From Streptomyces sp. NBC_00691 (GTDB lineage Bacteria > Actinomycetota > Actinomycetes > Streptomycetales > Streptomycetaceae), in contig NZ_CP109007.1 of NCBI RefSeq assembly GCF_036226665.1, forward strand, positions 930,001 to 994,000: 64,000 nt of DNA. Reading direction: 5' to 3'. The translations under genes were made by a program, and so were the position numbers. The notes beneath the pieces are model-generated. The model was not told the origin of the DNA and made no database searches. It saw nothing but the letters and a program-made list of their open reading frames with translations. Position 1 is the first letter of the stretch; each line of letters begins with the position of its first letter. Shown piece after piece: positions 17,270 through 26,033 of this stretch.

Positions 17270-17304
17270 AAGTGCCTTTGACGATTCGACATCGTCAGGC
17301 ACTT
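17270..17304 (+). promoter_or_regulatory. stem-loop in the long 5' leader of the cold-shock gene
   Basis: AAGTGCC and TGACGAT on the left pair with ATCGTCA and GGCACTT on the right: 14 bp with a TT bulge and a 5-nt TCGAC loop. It lies about 100 nt upstream of the cold-shock ATG in an AT-richer leader. Cold-shock mRNAs are known for long, temperature-sensitive leaders; the structure here suggests the same kind of post-transcriptional control (inference). Confidence 0.55.
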
Positions 17305-17405
17305 TCTGTGTTTTCGGTGCAGTTTTCCGGACGGGGCAATCATCACGGCGACGCCGGGGTCCGCACAGTGCGGCCCCCAGGGCTACGCCCCGAAGGAGAA
17401 TTGAC

Positions 17406-17609
17406 ATGGCTAACGGCACCGTGAAGTGGTTCAACGCTGAAAAGGGCTTCGGCTTCATCGAGCAGGAGGGTGGCGGCCCGGACGTCTTCGCCCACTACTC
17501 CAACATCGCCACCTCTGGCTTCCGTGAGCTCCAGGAAGGCCAGAAGGTGACCTTCGACGTCACGCAGGGCCAGAAGGGCCCCCAGGCGGAGAACATCCTC
17601 CCCGCCTGA
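17406..17609 (+). CDS. CspA-type cold-shock protein
   Basis: 67 residues, one cold-shock domain: [20 protein letters not shown] carries RNP1 (KGFGFI) and DVFAHYSNI carries RNP2, ending [11 protein letters not shown]. Typical length. GAAGGAGAATTGAC precedes the ATG. Binds single-stranded RNA/DNA and melts structure at low temperature. The structured leader upstream, a strong terminator downstream and the DEAD-box helicase gene after it form a cold-adaptation locus. Confidence 0.96.
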   Translation: MANGTVKWFNAEKGFGFIEQEGGGPDVFAHYSNIATSGFRELQEGQKVTFDVTQGQKGPQAENILPA

Positions 17610-17621
17610 CGTTGACACGTC

Positions 17622-17675
17622 CGACGCAGCCGGTGTCCTCACCCGTGTGGTGAGGGCCCCGGCTCGTCGCATTTT
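17622..17675 (+). terminator. terminator after the cold-shock gene
   Basis: CGACG-c-AGCCGG and CCTCACC pair with GGTGAGG and CCGGCT-CGTCG across a short CGTGT loop, followed by ATTTT, one of the few classical hairpin-plus-T terminators here. It lies about 12 bp past the stop. Confidence 0.8.
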
Positions 17676-17837
17676 CCAGGCTTTTCAAACATTCCCGGGC
17701 TTTCACGACCGGTTGCCGATTTCATACCCTCGGCATGGCCGGATCCGTACGCCTGTGGCATTCGGTACGTTCCAGTAATTCATCGGGCCCGCGGCCCTTC
17801 GCGAATTCCTCGAGGCGCACCGTTTCGAGGAGGACCC

Positions 17838-19292
17838 ATGAACGACACGAACGGCGCGAACAGCGCACCCCGAACGGACCGGGCAGGACGCGGCACCCGC
17901 GCCGTGGACGAATGGGCGGCGCTGCCGGTCGGCACCCCGGCCCTGCCGCCCGCCGCCACCTTCGCCGAGCTCGCACTGCCGGGCGCGGTCCATGAGGTCC
18001 TCGCCGGGCTCGGCGTCGACACACCGTTCCCGATCCAGTCCGCGACCCTGCCCGACGCCCTCGCGGGCCGTGACGTCCTGGGACGCGGACGCACCGGATC
18101 CGGCAAGACCCTCGCCTTCGGCCTGCCCCTCCTGGTCCGCGTCGCCGGCCGGCGCGCCGACGCCCGCAAGCCGCTCGCGCTGGTCCTCGTACCCACCCGC
18201 GAACTGGCCCAGCAGGTCACGGACGCCCTCGACCCGTTCGCCCGGGCCCTCAAGCTGCGTCTGGCCACCGTCGTCGGCGGCATGTCGATCGGCCGGCAGG
18301 CCACGGCGCTGCGCGACGGGGCCGAGGTCCTGATCGCCACGCCGGGCCGGCTCATGGACCTCGTCGAGCGCAAGGACTGCCGACTGGAGCGGGTGACCGT
18401 GACCGTCCTCGACGAGGCGGACCAGATGGCCGACATGGGCTTCATGCCGCAGGTCACCGAACTCCTCGACCTGGTGTCCGCCGAGGGGCAGCGGATGCTG
18501 TTCTCCGCCACGCTCGACCGCAACGTCGACCTCCTGGTGGAGCGGTACCTCACGGACCCGGTCGTCCACTCCGTCGACCCGTCGGCGGCGACCGTCTCCA
18601 CGATGGACCACCATGTGCTCCATGTGCACGGGGCCGACAAGTTCGCCACCGCCACGGAGATCGCCGCCCGCGAAGGCCGGGTCATCATGTTCCTGGCGAC
18701 GAAGGCCTCCGTCGACCGCTTCACCAAGCACCTCCTCGGCAGCGGCGTGCGCGCCGCCGCCCTGCACGGCGACAAGTCCCAGCCGCTGCGGACCCGCACC
18801 CTGGACCGCTTCAGGACCGGCGAGGTCCCGGTCCTGGTCGCCACCAACGTGGCGGCGCGCGGCATCCACGTCGACGAGCTCGACCTCGTCGTCAACGTCG
18901 ACCCGCCCGCCGACCACAAGGACTACCTGCACCGCGGCGGACGCACCGCGCGCGCAGGAGAGTCCGGGGTCGTCGTCACCCTGGTCACCCCCGAGCAGCA
19001 GCGTGACGTGGCCCGGCTCATGGCCGACGCCGGCATCCGCCCCCAGGTCACCAAGGTCCGGTCGGGCGAGGCCGCGCTGAGCCGCATCACCGGTGCCCGT
19101 ACTCCCTCGGGCGTGCCCGTCGGCGGCGCCGCGCCCAGCCAGGAGGGCACCAAGCGCGGCGGGGCGGCCTTCCGCGGCGTGGGCACCGTCCCCGGCCGCC
19201 CGGGCCGCGCCAAGAACGAGTCCCGCAAGGCCGCCGAGGCCCGCAAGACGGCCGAGGCGAGGCAGGCCGCCCGCATCCGCCGGGGCAAGTAG
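17838..19292 (+). CDS. DEAD-box ATP-dependent RNA helicase
   Basis: 484 residues with all core motifs in order: Q motif (PFPIQSATLP), I/Walker A (GRTGSGKT, about residues 84-91), Ia (PTRELAQQ), Ib (TPGRL), II (LDEADQMADMGFMP), III (FSAT), IV (VIMFLATKA), V (LVATNVAARGIHVDELDLVVN), VI (HRGGRTARAG). The basic, Ala/Lys/Arg-rich C-terminal tail (from ~430) probably binds RNA. GAGGAGGACCC precedes the ATG. Proximity to the CspA gene suggests joint action in unwinding cold-stabilised RNA and in ribosome assembly. Confidence 0.95.
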   Translation: MNDTNGANSAPRTDRAGRGTRAVDEWAALPVGTPALPPAATFAELALPGAVHEVLAGLGVDTPFPIQSATLPDALAGRDVLGRGRTGSGKTLAFGLPLLVRVAGRRADARKPLALVLVPTRELAQQVTDALDPFARALKLRLATVVGGMSIGRQATALRDGAEVLIATPGRLMDLVERKDCRLERVTVTVLDEADQMADMGFMPQVTELLDLVSAEGQRMLFSATLDRNVDLLVERYLTDPVVHSVDPSAATVSTMDHHVLHVHGADKFATATEIAAREGRVIMFLATKASVDRFTKHLLGSGVRAAALHGDKSQPLRTRTLDRFRTGEVPVLVATNVAARGIHVDELDLVVNVDPPADHKDYLHRGGRTARAGESGVVVTLVTPEQQRDVARLMADAGIRPQVTKVRSGEAALSRITGARTPSGVPVGGAAPSQEGTKRGGAAFRGVGTVPGRPGRAKNESRKAAEARKTAEARQAARIRRGK

Positions 19293-19338
19293 GCCGCCCT
19301 CCGCACCCAGCCACCGTCGGCGTACCAGAGGAGACCCC

Positions 19339-19716
19339 GTGAGGGACGACGACCCTTGGGACACGATCCGTTCGCTCGCCTCGCTGTTCACGGAGTTCGA
19401 CACCGGGCGGGGGCTCGCCGCGGAGGAGCAGTGGACGCTGCAGGTGCTCAAGCTCTCGGAGGAGGTCGGCGAGGCCGCGCAGGCCGTCCTCGGGGTCCGG
19501 GCGGTGAATCCCCGCAAGGGCCGCAGCCACGACTGGGAGCAGGTGCAGGAGGAGGTGGTCGACGCCGTGATCACCGGCATGGTCTCCCTCGCCCGGATGC
19601 GCCCCGACGACGCGCCCGAGTTCTTCGCCTCCGTCCTCGCCCGGAAGTCGGCCAGGTTCCTCCGGCCCACCGACCCGCACCCGCACGACGGAGACCCCAC
19701 GGTCACGTCGCGTTGA
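19339..19716 (+). CDS. MazG-like nucleotide pyrophosphohydrolase
   Basis: 125 residues from the GTG at 19339 (AGAGGAGA upstream). The all-alpha MazG-like fold is indicated by the E-E-x-x-E element (LKLSEEVGEAAQAVLG) and the downstream E-E-x-x-D (VQEEVVDAVITGMVSLARM), the metal-binding residues of the family. Such enzymes hydrolyse NTPs or modified nucleotides to the monophosphate and PPi. Follows the helicase by 46 bp, so may share its transcript. Its 3' end overlaps the convergent ABC permease gene by 14 bp. Confidence 0.85.
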   Translation: MRDDDPWDTIRSLASLFTEFDTGRGLAAEEQWTLQVLKLSEEVGEAAQAVLGVRAVNPRKGRSHDWEQVQEEVVDAVITGMVSLARMRPDDAPEFFASVLARKSARFLRPTDPHPHDGDPTVTSR

Positions 19717-20896
19717 GCGCCACCGTCGGGTGGAGGCGCGAGGCACGGATCGCCGGGTAGAGCCCGGCGATCACCCCGATCATCAGGGTGGCCGCGAGGC
19801 CGCCCGCGAGGGACCAGGGCGGGACGACCGCCGTCCAGCCCTGGACCCGCGCGAAGCCGTACGTCGCCGCCGCGCCGAGCAGGGCTCCCACCGCCCCGCC
19901 CAGGGCGGACAGCAGCAGTGACTCGGTGAGGAACTGGAGCCGGATCGCGTTGCGGGTCGCGCCGAGGGAGCGGCGCAGGCCGATCTCCTGACGACGCTCC
20001 AGGACCGAGATGACCATGGTGTTGGCGACGCCGACGCCGCCGACCAGGAGGGCCACCGCACCCAGGCCCAGCATCAGGGTCGTCAGGCCCTTGTCGGTGG
20101 CGGCCTTGGCGGCCAGCGCGTCGGAGGGCCGCGAGACCTTGACGCCCGCCTCGCCGCCGGGACTGATCGTGCGGGCCAGGATCGCCCGTACGTCCTCCAC
20201 CGAGGCGTCCGTGGAACGCTCGAAGATGGTCGTCGGGTGGCCGTCGAAGCCGAAGTGGCGCTCGGCAGCGGGGAATCCGACCATCGCCACCCGGTCGAGG
20301 TTCGGGACGAGTTCGAGCGGTTTCAGAATGCCGACGACGACCACGCGGGTGTCGTTCATCATGATCGTCTCGCCGCTGCGGGTGATGCCGAGCCGGTCGG
20401 CGGCCACCGCTCCGAGGACCGTGACCGGAAGCCGTTCCCCGGCCGGGTCCAGCCAGGTGCCCTTGTCCACCTCACCACCGAGCGCGGCCAGGAGGTCGGT
20501 GCGGACCGCCTGGGCGGTGACGCCGGCGGTGCGCTCCTCGGGGACCAGATCGCTGCGCCGGATCCGGGCATCGACGTCCGCCGTCCCGGTGGCGTGCCGG
20601 ACGGGGCCGATGCGCTCGACCATCGCGACCGCGTTCTCGGGGAGTTTGATCTCCTTGCCCAGCGCGTCCTTGCCCGCCTCGGCGGTGAGGAGGTTGGTGC
20701 CGAGCCGGTCGAGCCGGGCCATCAGGTCCGCGCGGCTGGACTCGGAGAGACCGACGACCGCGACCATGGTCGCGATGCCGATGGCGATGCCGAGCGCGGA
20801 CAGCACCACGCGCGCGCGGCGCGCGCGGAGACCGACCGCGCCGACCCGGAGGACGTCGCCCGCGGAGAGGCGTGAGGGCTTGAGAGTGGCCTTCAC
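19703..20896 (-). CDS. MacB-type ABC transporter permease (FtsX-like)
   Basis: 397 residues. One helix near the N-terminus (ARVVLSALGIAIGIATMVAVVGL), a ~220-residue extracytoplasmic MacB periplasmic-core domain, then three helices (LMLGLGAVALLVGGVGVANTMVISVLERRQEIGLRRSLGATR is the signature FtsX/MacB motif). Length and topology match MacB-family permeases lacking a fused ATPase. The start overlaps the ATPase gene by four bases. Last gene of a four-gene export operon (lipoprotein, adaptor, ATPase, permease). Confidence 0.92.
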   Translation of the reverse strand: MKATLKPSRLSAGDVLRVGAVGLRARRARVVLSALGIAIGIATMVAVVGLSESSRADLMARLDRLGTNLLTAEAGKDALGKEIKLPENAVAMVERIGPVRHATGTADVDARIRRSDLVPEERTAGVTAQAVRTDLLAALGGEVDKGTWLDPAGERLPVTVLGAVAADRLGITRSGETIMMNDTRVVVVGILKPLELVPNLDRVAMVGFPAAERHFGFDGHPTTIFERSTDASVEDVRAILARTISPGGEAGVKVSRPSDALAAKAATDKGLTTLMLGLGAVALLVGGVGVANTMVISVLERRQEIGLRRSLGATRNAIRLQFLTESLLLSALGGAVGALLGAAATYGFARVQGWTAVVPPWSLAGGLAATLMIGVIAGLYPAIRASRLHPTVALNAT

Positions 20897-21786
20897 GGCG
20901 CGGCTCCTTCACGGGGAAGGACGCCTCGCTCGTCCGCGACGATCCCGCCGTCCTTGAAGCGGACCCGGCGCGGCAGCGAGTCCGCGATCTCGTTGTCGTG
21001 GGTGATGACGCAGATCGTGGTGCCCGCGGCGTGCAGCTCGTGCAGCAGCTCCATGACGACCTCCCCCGAGGCGGTGTCGAGGGCACCTGTGGGCTCGTCC
21101 GCGAGCAGCAGCCGGGGCTCCCCCACCAGCGCGCGGGCGATGGCCACGCGCTGCTTCTCGCCGCCGGACAGCTCGTTCGGCAGGTGGGAGCGGCGGTGGC
21201 CCAGGCGTACCCGGTCCAGCGCGGACCGGGCCCGCGCCCGGCGTTCCCGGAGCGGCACGCCCGCGTACAGGAGCCCGTCGGCGACGTTGTCGACGGCGTC
21301 GCGTCCCGCCGCGAGATGGAAGTGCTGGAACACGAAGCCGATGTGGCGGGCGCGGAGTGCGGAGAGCCGCTTGTCGGAGAGCGTGGACACGTCGTGTCCG
21401 GCGATCCGTACGGTGCCGCTGGTGGGCTTGTCGAGGGTGCCCATGACGTGGAGCATCGTGGACTTGCCGGACCCTGAGGGGCCGACGACGGCGAGCAGTT
21501 CGCCTTCGCCGACCGTGAGGTTCACTCCGCGCAGGGCGTGGACACCGCCGGGGTACGACTTTCCGGCGTCCCGCAGCTCGACGACGGGGGTGGGGGTGGG
21601 GGCGTCCTCGGTCCGGAGGGCGGTCGCGGCCCGGGGGCCGGTCCGGGGCTGATTCGGGGGCGGGGACAGGGGCTGGGGCAGGGGCTGGGGCAGGGGCTGG
21701 GGCAGGGGCTGGGGCAGGGGCTGGGGCTGGGGCTGGGGCTGGGTGGGACGTGAGCCTCTGGCGGCCCTCGTGCGGTCCTGGTTCAT
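20893..21786 (-). CDS. MacB-type ABC transporter ATP-binding protein with Pro-Gln-Leu repeat N-terminus
   Basis: 297 residues. Residues ~68-297 are a LolD/MacB-like ATPase: VELRDAGKSYPGGVHALRGVNL, Walker A GPSGSGKST, Q-loop VFQHFHL, signature LSGGEKQR, Walker B LLLADEPTGALD, H-loop ITHD. The first ~67 residues are low complexity and include PQPL units encoded by a G-rich tandem repeat on the opposite strand. The ATG overlaps the stop of the adaptor gene (ATGA). It should power the permease encoded next. The N-terminal tract length is likely to vary between strains. Confidence 0.92.
   Translation of the reverse strand: MNQDRTRAARGSRPTQPQPQPQPLPQPLPQPLPQPLPQPLSPPPNQPRTGPRAATALRTEDAPTPTPVVELRDAGKSYPGGVHALRGVNLTVGEGELLAVVGPSGSGKSTMLHVMGTLDKPTSGTVRIAGHDVSTLSDKRLSALRARHIGFVFQHFHLAAGRDAVDNVADGLLYAGVPLRERRARARSALDRVRLGHRRSHLPNELSGGEKQRVAIARALVGEPRLLLADEPTGALDTASGEVVMELLHELHAAGTTICVITHDNEIADSLPRRVRFKDGGIVADERGVLPREGAAP
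21669..21747. repeat. G-rich tandem repeat inside the ABC ATPase gene
   Basis: On the plus strand four copies of the 12-mer GGGGCTGGGGCA are followed by 6-mer GGGGCT units and a degenerate end. The period is a multiple of three, so slippage would add or remove PQPL blocks without shifting the frame. Regularly spaced G4 runs on the coding gene's template strand make a G-quadruplex likely. Confidence 0.9.
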
Positions 21787-22880
21787 GAGGCCGCCATTCC
21801 GATCTTCAGGCCTTCTTTCACGTCGGCACCGCTGACCTCGATCTGCCCGTCGGCGGTCATGCCCGTCTCCACCCGTATCGTCCTGGTGGTGGTGCCCTGG
21901 ACGATCTGGAGGCCGTAACCGCCGTTCTCGCCGCGCAGGGCGAGGACCGCCTCGACGGGAACCGCGAGGACTCCCCTGCGGGCCTCGCTGACGAACTTCA
22001 CGCTCGCCGACGCCCTGGCGTCCTCGCCGGACACTGCGCGCGCCCCGCCGTCGAGCACGACCTCGACGACGATGCCCTCCTGCGACACGGCACCGGCCGC
22101 CGAGCCGGCCGCCTCCGGGCGTACGGTCCCGGCGACCCGCCCGGCCACGATCCTCCCGCTGGGCAGCGTGACCTCGACCTTGGTGCCGGCCGCGGTGAGC
22201 GCGCCGTCGGTCTGCTCCAGGTGGGCCCGGACGACGGGTCGGGTGGAGGCCACGGTCAGGACGGTTCCCCCGGGGCCGACCTGGTCGGCGAGCGCCGCGT
22301 CGACGGAGACCACCTTGACCGGGCCGGGCTGGAAGACGACATCGCCTCGGCCGACCCTTCCGGTGGGCTCGCGGTTCAGGGACTTCTGCCACCGTTCGAC
22401 CGCCGCCTCGGTGTCCTTGTCGTAGCGCGGGTCGACGTGGACCCCGGTTCCGTACCCCAGGTCGCGCAGATTGCGCTCCAGTTGGAGGACGTCGCTGCCC
22501 CGGTCACCGGTCCTCATCTCGCGGAACATCGGGACGGGGCCGTAGAGGAGGCTGACGGGCTTGTCGTTCAGCTCGTACAGCGCCTGCCCCCTGGTCAGCG
22601 TCCTGCCCTCGGTGGCGGCGACCGTGACGGTTCCGTCGACCGCGGCCTTGACGGGCCGGCGCTGCGCGAAGTCGAGCGTGCCGTCGACCGTCTTGGACTG
22701 GACGAGGTCGGTCCGTACCACGGTCGCGGTGGCGGGCGGCAGATCGCCGCCCTTCCCGGCGGCGCCGGACCCGTCGGCGCCCTCGCCGAGGAGTCCGAAG
22801 TCCCCCAGGAGGACGGCTCCCCCGGTGACGGCGGCGGCCGTCACCGCGCCGAGCGTGCGGAGGGCGGTACGGCGCTTCAC
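21783..22880 (-). CDS. membrane-fusion (HlyD/MacA-like) adaptor with peptidoglycan-binding domain
   Basis: 365 residues from a GTG that overlaps the upstream lipoprotein stop (GTGA). Anchor or Tat-like start (KRRTALRTLGAVTAAAVTGGAVLLG), then LVQSKTVDGTLDFAQRRPVKAAVDGTVTVAATEGRTLTRGQALYELNDKPVSLLYGPVPMFREM, the hybrid/lipoyl-type core, with an inserted peptidoglycan-binding-1 domain (GDRGSDVLQLERNLRDLGYG...AVERWQKS). C-terminal beta-barrel strands include GVLAVPVEAVLAL and TTTRTIRVETGM. In Gram-positives such proteins couple MacB-like ABC permeases to the wall. Confidence 0.88.
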   Translation of the reverse strand: MKRRTALRTLGAVTAAAVTGGAVLLGDFGLLGEGADGSGAAGKGGDLPPATATVVRTDLVQSKTVDGTLDFAQRRPVKAAVDGTVTVAATEGRTLTRGQALYELNDKPVSLLYGPVPMFREMRTGDRGSDVLQLERNLRDLGYGTGVHVDPRYDKDTEAAVERWQKSLNREPTGRVGRGDVVFQPGPVKVVSVDAALADQVGPGGTVLTVASTRPVVRAHLEQTDGALTAAGTKVEVTLPSGRIVAGRVAGTVRPEAAGSAAGAVSQEGIVVEVVLDGGARAVSGEDARASASVKFVSEARRGVLAVPVEAVLALRGENGGYGLQIVQGTTTRTIRVETGMTADGQIEVSGADVKEGLKIGMAAS

Positions 22881-23581
22881 TGCATGCCGTCCAGACCGTC
22901 GAGCAGCTTCGTCTTGCAGGCCTCGCGGGCCTGCCTGTACGCCGGTGAGTCTCCGTCGATGGTCGGGGACGCCGGGTTGGGGTCGCCGCCCGGCTGGGCG
23001 TTGCCGCCGCTCATCGTCGGGTTGGTGAACCGGGAGACGCCGTTGTCCCGCATGCACTTGGCGTGCGCCAGCATCGACTCGTAGTCCTTCTGCTGGTCCC
23101 GCTCGGGCTCGGCCAGCATGACCTTCTGGAGCTCGTCGACACAGACGCCGTTCCTGCCGCCCTTGGCGGCCTCCATCTGGCCGGGCCGGGAGGAGATCTC
23201 CTCGACCTTGCCCCAGTCCAGGTGCCCGCTGAGCTTGGGGTCGGGGAAGTCCTTGTAGCCGCCCTTGACGCGCATGCACCGGACGTAGTCCATCTGCGCG
23301 TCGTAGAAGGCGCTCTTCCCCGCGGGCCGGGCGGCGGGGGCGGTGCCGTTCGGCGCGGCGGGCGAGGCGGTGGTGGTCTCCGGCACCGACGCGATCTCGT
23401 CGTTCTTCCCGGCGCCGACGGCGCTGTCGTCGCCGCTGCCGCACGCGGCGGAGAGGGCGAGGACGGGGAGCACGGCGAGGGCGGTCAGCCGCAGCCGGGC
23501 GACGGTGGCGCCAGGGACGGCGGGGCGGAGGCCGTGGTGACGGGCACGGGGAACGGCTCGGGAAAGTGTCTTCGGGGTCAT
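22877..23581 (-). CDS. small secreted lipoprotein of the ABC export operon
   Basis: 234 residues from the ATG at 23581 (several upstream starts are possible). Basic N-terminus, hydrophobic helix and lipobox (LALSAAC-G) mark a lipoprotein of about 190 mature residues. The mature part has paired cysteines (DYVRCMRVKGG...GVCVDELQ and HAKCMRDNGV...EACKTKLLDG), the repeated YxxCMRxxG motif found in Streptomyces lipoproteins encoded beside MacAB-like pumps. Probably extracytoplasmic, perhaps the substrate-capturing or sensory component. First gene of the operon, divergent from the two-component system. Confidence 0.8.
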   Translation of the reverse strand: MTPKTLSRAVPRARHHGLRPAVPGATVARLRLTALAVLPVLALSAACGSGDDSAVGAGKNDEIASVPETTTASPAAPNGTAPAARPAGKSAFYDAQMDYVRCMRVKGGYKDFPDPKLSGHLDWGKVEEISSRPGQMEAAKGGRNGVCVDELQKVMLAEPERDQQKDYESMLAHAKCMRDNGVSRFTNPTMSGGNAQPGGDPNPASPTIDGDSPAYRQAREACKTKLLDGLDGMQ

Positions 23582-23715
23582 GCCCCTCACTCTCGCCATG
23601 CCACGTGATGGCGATTCCATGGCGACATGATGAGAACGTAACAATGCCCCCGACCTGCGCATCGAGGCCCGATCGGGGCACCGGACAGGCCCACGCGGCA
23701 CCCATAATCGACGGC

Positions 23716-24438
23716 ATGCCGCATGTACTGCTGATCGAGGACGACGCGTCCGTACGGGACGGAATGGAACTCGTGCTGCGCCGGCACGGCTACGACGTCG
23801 ACACGGCGGCCACCGGCGAGGAGGCGCTCGCGCTGCTCGACGCCCCGGACGGCGCGAGGATCGAGCTGGCCGTCCTCGACCTGATGCTGCCGGGAATGGA
23901 CGGTTTCGAGGTGTGCCGCCGCGTCCGCGCCCGTACGGCGACGCTTCCGGTCATCATGCTGACCGCGCGCGGGGACGACCACGACATCGTGACCGGTCTG
24001 GAGGCCGGTGCCGACGACTACGTGGTCAAGCCGGTCACCGCACCCGTCCTGGAGGCCCGCATCCGGGCCGCACTGCGACGCGCCGAGCCGACCGGAGCGC
24101 CGGGGCCGGTGGGAGCGGCGGGTGCTCGGCCTCCCGGCGGCGAGGACTTCGCCGGTCTGGTGATCGACCGCGCCGGACTCACCGTCACCAAGCACGGGGC
24201 CGTGATCCCGCTTCCGCCCACGGAGCTGCGGCTGCTCCTCGAACTGTCCGCCTCGCCCGGCCGGGTGTTCAGCCGCGAGCAGCTCCTCGCCTCGGTCTGG
24301 GACCACACGTTCCTCGGTGACTCCCGGCTGGTGGACGCGGCGGTCGGCCGGCTGCGGGCGAAGCTGGAGGACGTACCGGCGAGACCGCGGTACGTCCAGA
24401 CGGTGCGGGGCTTCGGCTACCGCTTCGGGCCGCTGTGA
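23716..24438 (+). CDS. OmpR-family response regulator
   Basis: 240 residues from the ATG at 23716. Receiver domain: acidic pair (EDD), phosphoacceptor Asp55 (VLDLMLPGMDG), Thr in MLTARGD, Lys in DDYVVKPV. C-terminal winged helix ends RLVDAAVGRLRAKLEDVPARPRYVQTVRGFGYRFGPL. Overlaps the kinase start (GTGA). Divergent from the four-gene export operon, which is its most likely target. Confidence 0.95.
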   Translation: MPHVLLIEDDASVRDGMELVLRRHGYDVDTAATGEEALALLDAPDGARIELAVLDLMLPGMDGFEVCRRVRARTATLPVIMLTARGDDHDIVTGLEAGADDYVVKPVTAPVLEARIRAALRRAEPTGAPGPVGAAGARPPGGEDFAGLVIDRAGLTVTKHGAVIPLPPTELRLLLELSASPGRVFSREQLLASVWDHTFLGDSRLVDAAVGRLRAKLEDVPARPRYVQTVRGFGYRFGPL

Positions 24439-26033
24439 GCGGGACCGGCCGTACGGGTCGCGCGGCCGGCGCCGAGCCCGCCGGGGGCTCCCCCAGACGG
24501 CGCTCCCGGCGGCTCGTCGGAGGGCTGCGGACCCGGCTCGTCGTGACCTTCGTCGTCGTCGCGCTCATCAGCGCGGTGACCGCTACCGCGCTCGCCTACC
24601 GGGACGCGCGGACCGCCGTCCTCCGGCGCACCCAGGACGCCGCCGTGAACGACGTACGGGCGCGCGTCACCGCGGTCGCGGCGGACTTCGACCTGCCGCC
24701 CGACCAGCGGTCGCTGGGCCGGTTCGCGGCGAAGGTGTCGGACGGCCTCGGCGCCCGGATCGTCGTCGCCCGCTACCAGGACCTCGTCGCGGTGTCCGAT
24801 CCGCTCGCCGACACGGAGGGCCGGATCACCGTCGAGCTGCGGAGCGCCGTACGGGCCGGGGACGGGACCCGGTTCCAGCGGGTGATGTGGCGGGACGAGC
24901 CGTACCTGGTGGTCGGCATGCCCGTGACGTACGCCGACGGCGACCGCCGCTTCTCGGGCCTCGAGGTCTTCGCGATCACCGATCTCCGGGCCGAACGCGA
25001 CGACACCGCGGCCCTGTTGGACTCCGTACGGGCGGGAATCCTGCCTGTGGTGGTGGTGGCCGCCCTCCTGGCGCTGCTCGCCGCCGGAACGGTCCTGCGT
25101 CCCGTACGGAAACTGGGGCGGGCCACAGGTGAACTCGCGGAGGGCGACCTCGGCAGCCGTGTCGAGGTCAAGGGGCACGACGAACTCGCCGATCTGGCGA
25201 GGACGTTCAACGAGACGGCGGACGCCCTGCAGGCCTCCGACGCGCGCCTGCGCGAGCAGGAGGCGAAGGCACGCCGCTTCGTCGCGGACGTGTCGCACGA
25301 GCTGCGCACACCGCTCGCGGCGATGACGATGGTGGCGACCGTCCTGGAAGAGGACGCCGACCAGCTGCCTCCGGACGCGGCGCGGGCGGCCCGCACGGTG
25401 GGCGCGGAGACGGCGCGGCTGGCGCGGCTCGTCGAGGACCTGATGGAGATCTCCCGTTTCGACGCGAACGCCATCCGGCTGAACGCGACCGAGGCCGATC
25501 TCGCCGACGCCGTACGGGCTTCCCTCGCGCTGCGCGGCTGGACCGAGCGGGTGGAGGTCCGTCTCGCCGAGGGCGTAAGGGCGGTGGTCGACCGGCGGCG
25601 AGTCGATGTGATCGTGGCGAACCTGGTGGGCAACGCGCTGCGGCACGGAGCGCCGCCGGTCACCGTGACCCTCGCGACGAGGACGGGCCCGGCCCGTCGT
25701 TCGACGACGCTCCCGTCGACGGACCCGACGACAGTCACGAGCCCTCACGCGGGCGACGAGGACGAATGGGTGACCCTGGAGGTCGCCGACCACGGCCCGG
25801 GGCTGCCGCCGGAGGCGCGGGAGCGGGTCTTCGACCGCTTCTACAAGGCGGACGCGGCCCGGACGCGGAGCGCGGCCGACACCGGCGGACAGGGCAGCGG
25901 CCTCGGGACGGCGATCGCCCTGGAGAACGCGCGGCTGCACGGCGGCACGATCGGCGTCGCCGAAGGACCGCAGGGCGGCGCGGTGTTCACCCTGTGGCTG
26001 CCCCTTCGGCGTACGGGAGAGGACGCGGAGTGA
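24435..26033 (+). CDS. membrane sensor histidine kinase
   Basis: 532 residues from GTG. Helix 1 (LRTRLVVTFVVVALISAVTATALAY), a ~150-residue extracytoplasmic sensor region, helix 2 (ILPVVVVAALLALLAAGTVL), HAMP, then HisKA with His288 in VADVSHELRTPL, and a HATPase with NLVGNALRHG (N box), DHGPGLPPEARERVFDRFYK (G1/F box) and GSGLGTAIA (G2). Ser/Thr/Pro-rich insert around residues 415-440. Partner of the overlapping regulator gene. Confidence 0.95.
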   Translation: MSGTGRTGRAAGAEPAGGSPRRRSRRLVGGLRTRLVVTFVVVALISAVTATALAYRDARTAVLRRTQDAAVNDVRARVTAVAADFDLPPDQRSLGRFAAKVSDGLGARIVVARYQDLVAVSDPLADTEGRITVELRSAVRAGDGTRFQRVMWRDEPYLVVGMPVTYADGDRRFSGLEVFAITDLRAERDDTAALLDSVRAGILPVVVVAALLALLAAGTVLRPVRKLGRATGELAEGDLGSRVEVKGHDELADLARTFNETADALQASDARLREQEAKARRFVADVSHELRTPLAAMTMVATVLEEDADQLPPDAARAARTVGAETARLARLVEDLMEISRFDANAIRLNATEADLADAVRASLALRGWTERVEVRLAEGVRAVVDRRRVDVIVANLVGNALRHGAPPVTVTLATRTGPARRSTTLPSTDPTTVTSPHAGDEDEWVTLEVADHGPGLPPEARERVFDRFYKADAARTRSAADTGGQGSGLGTAIALENARLHGGTIGVAEGPQGGAVFTLWLPLRRTGEDAE

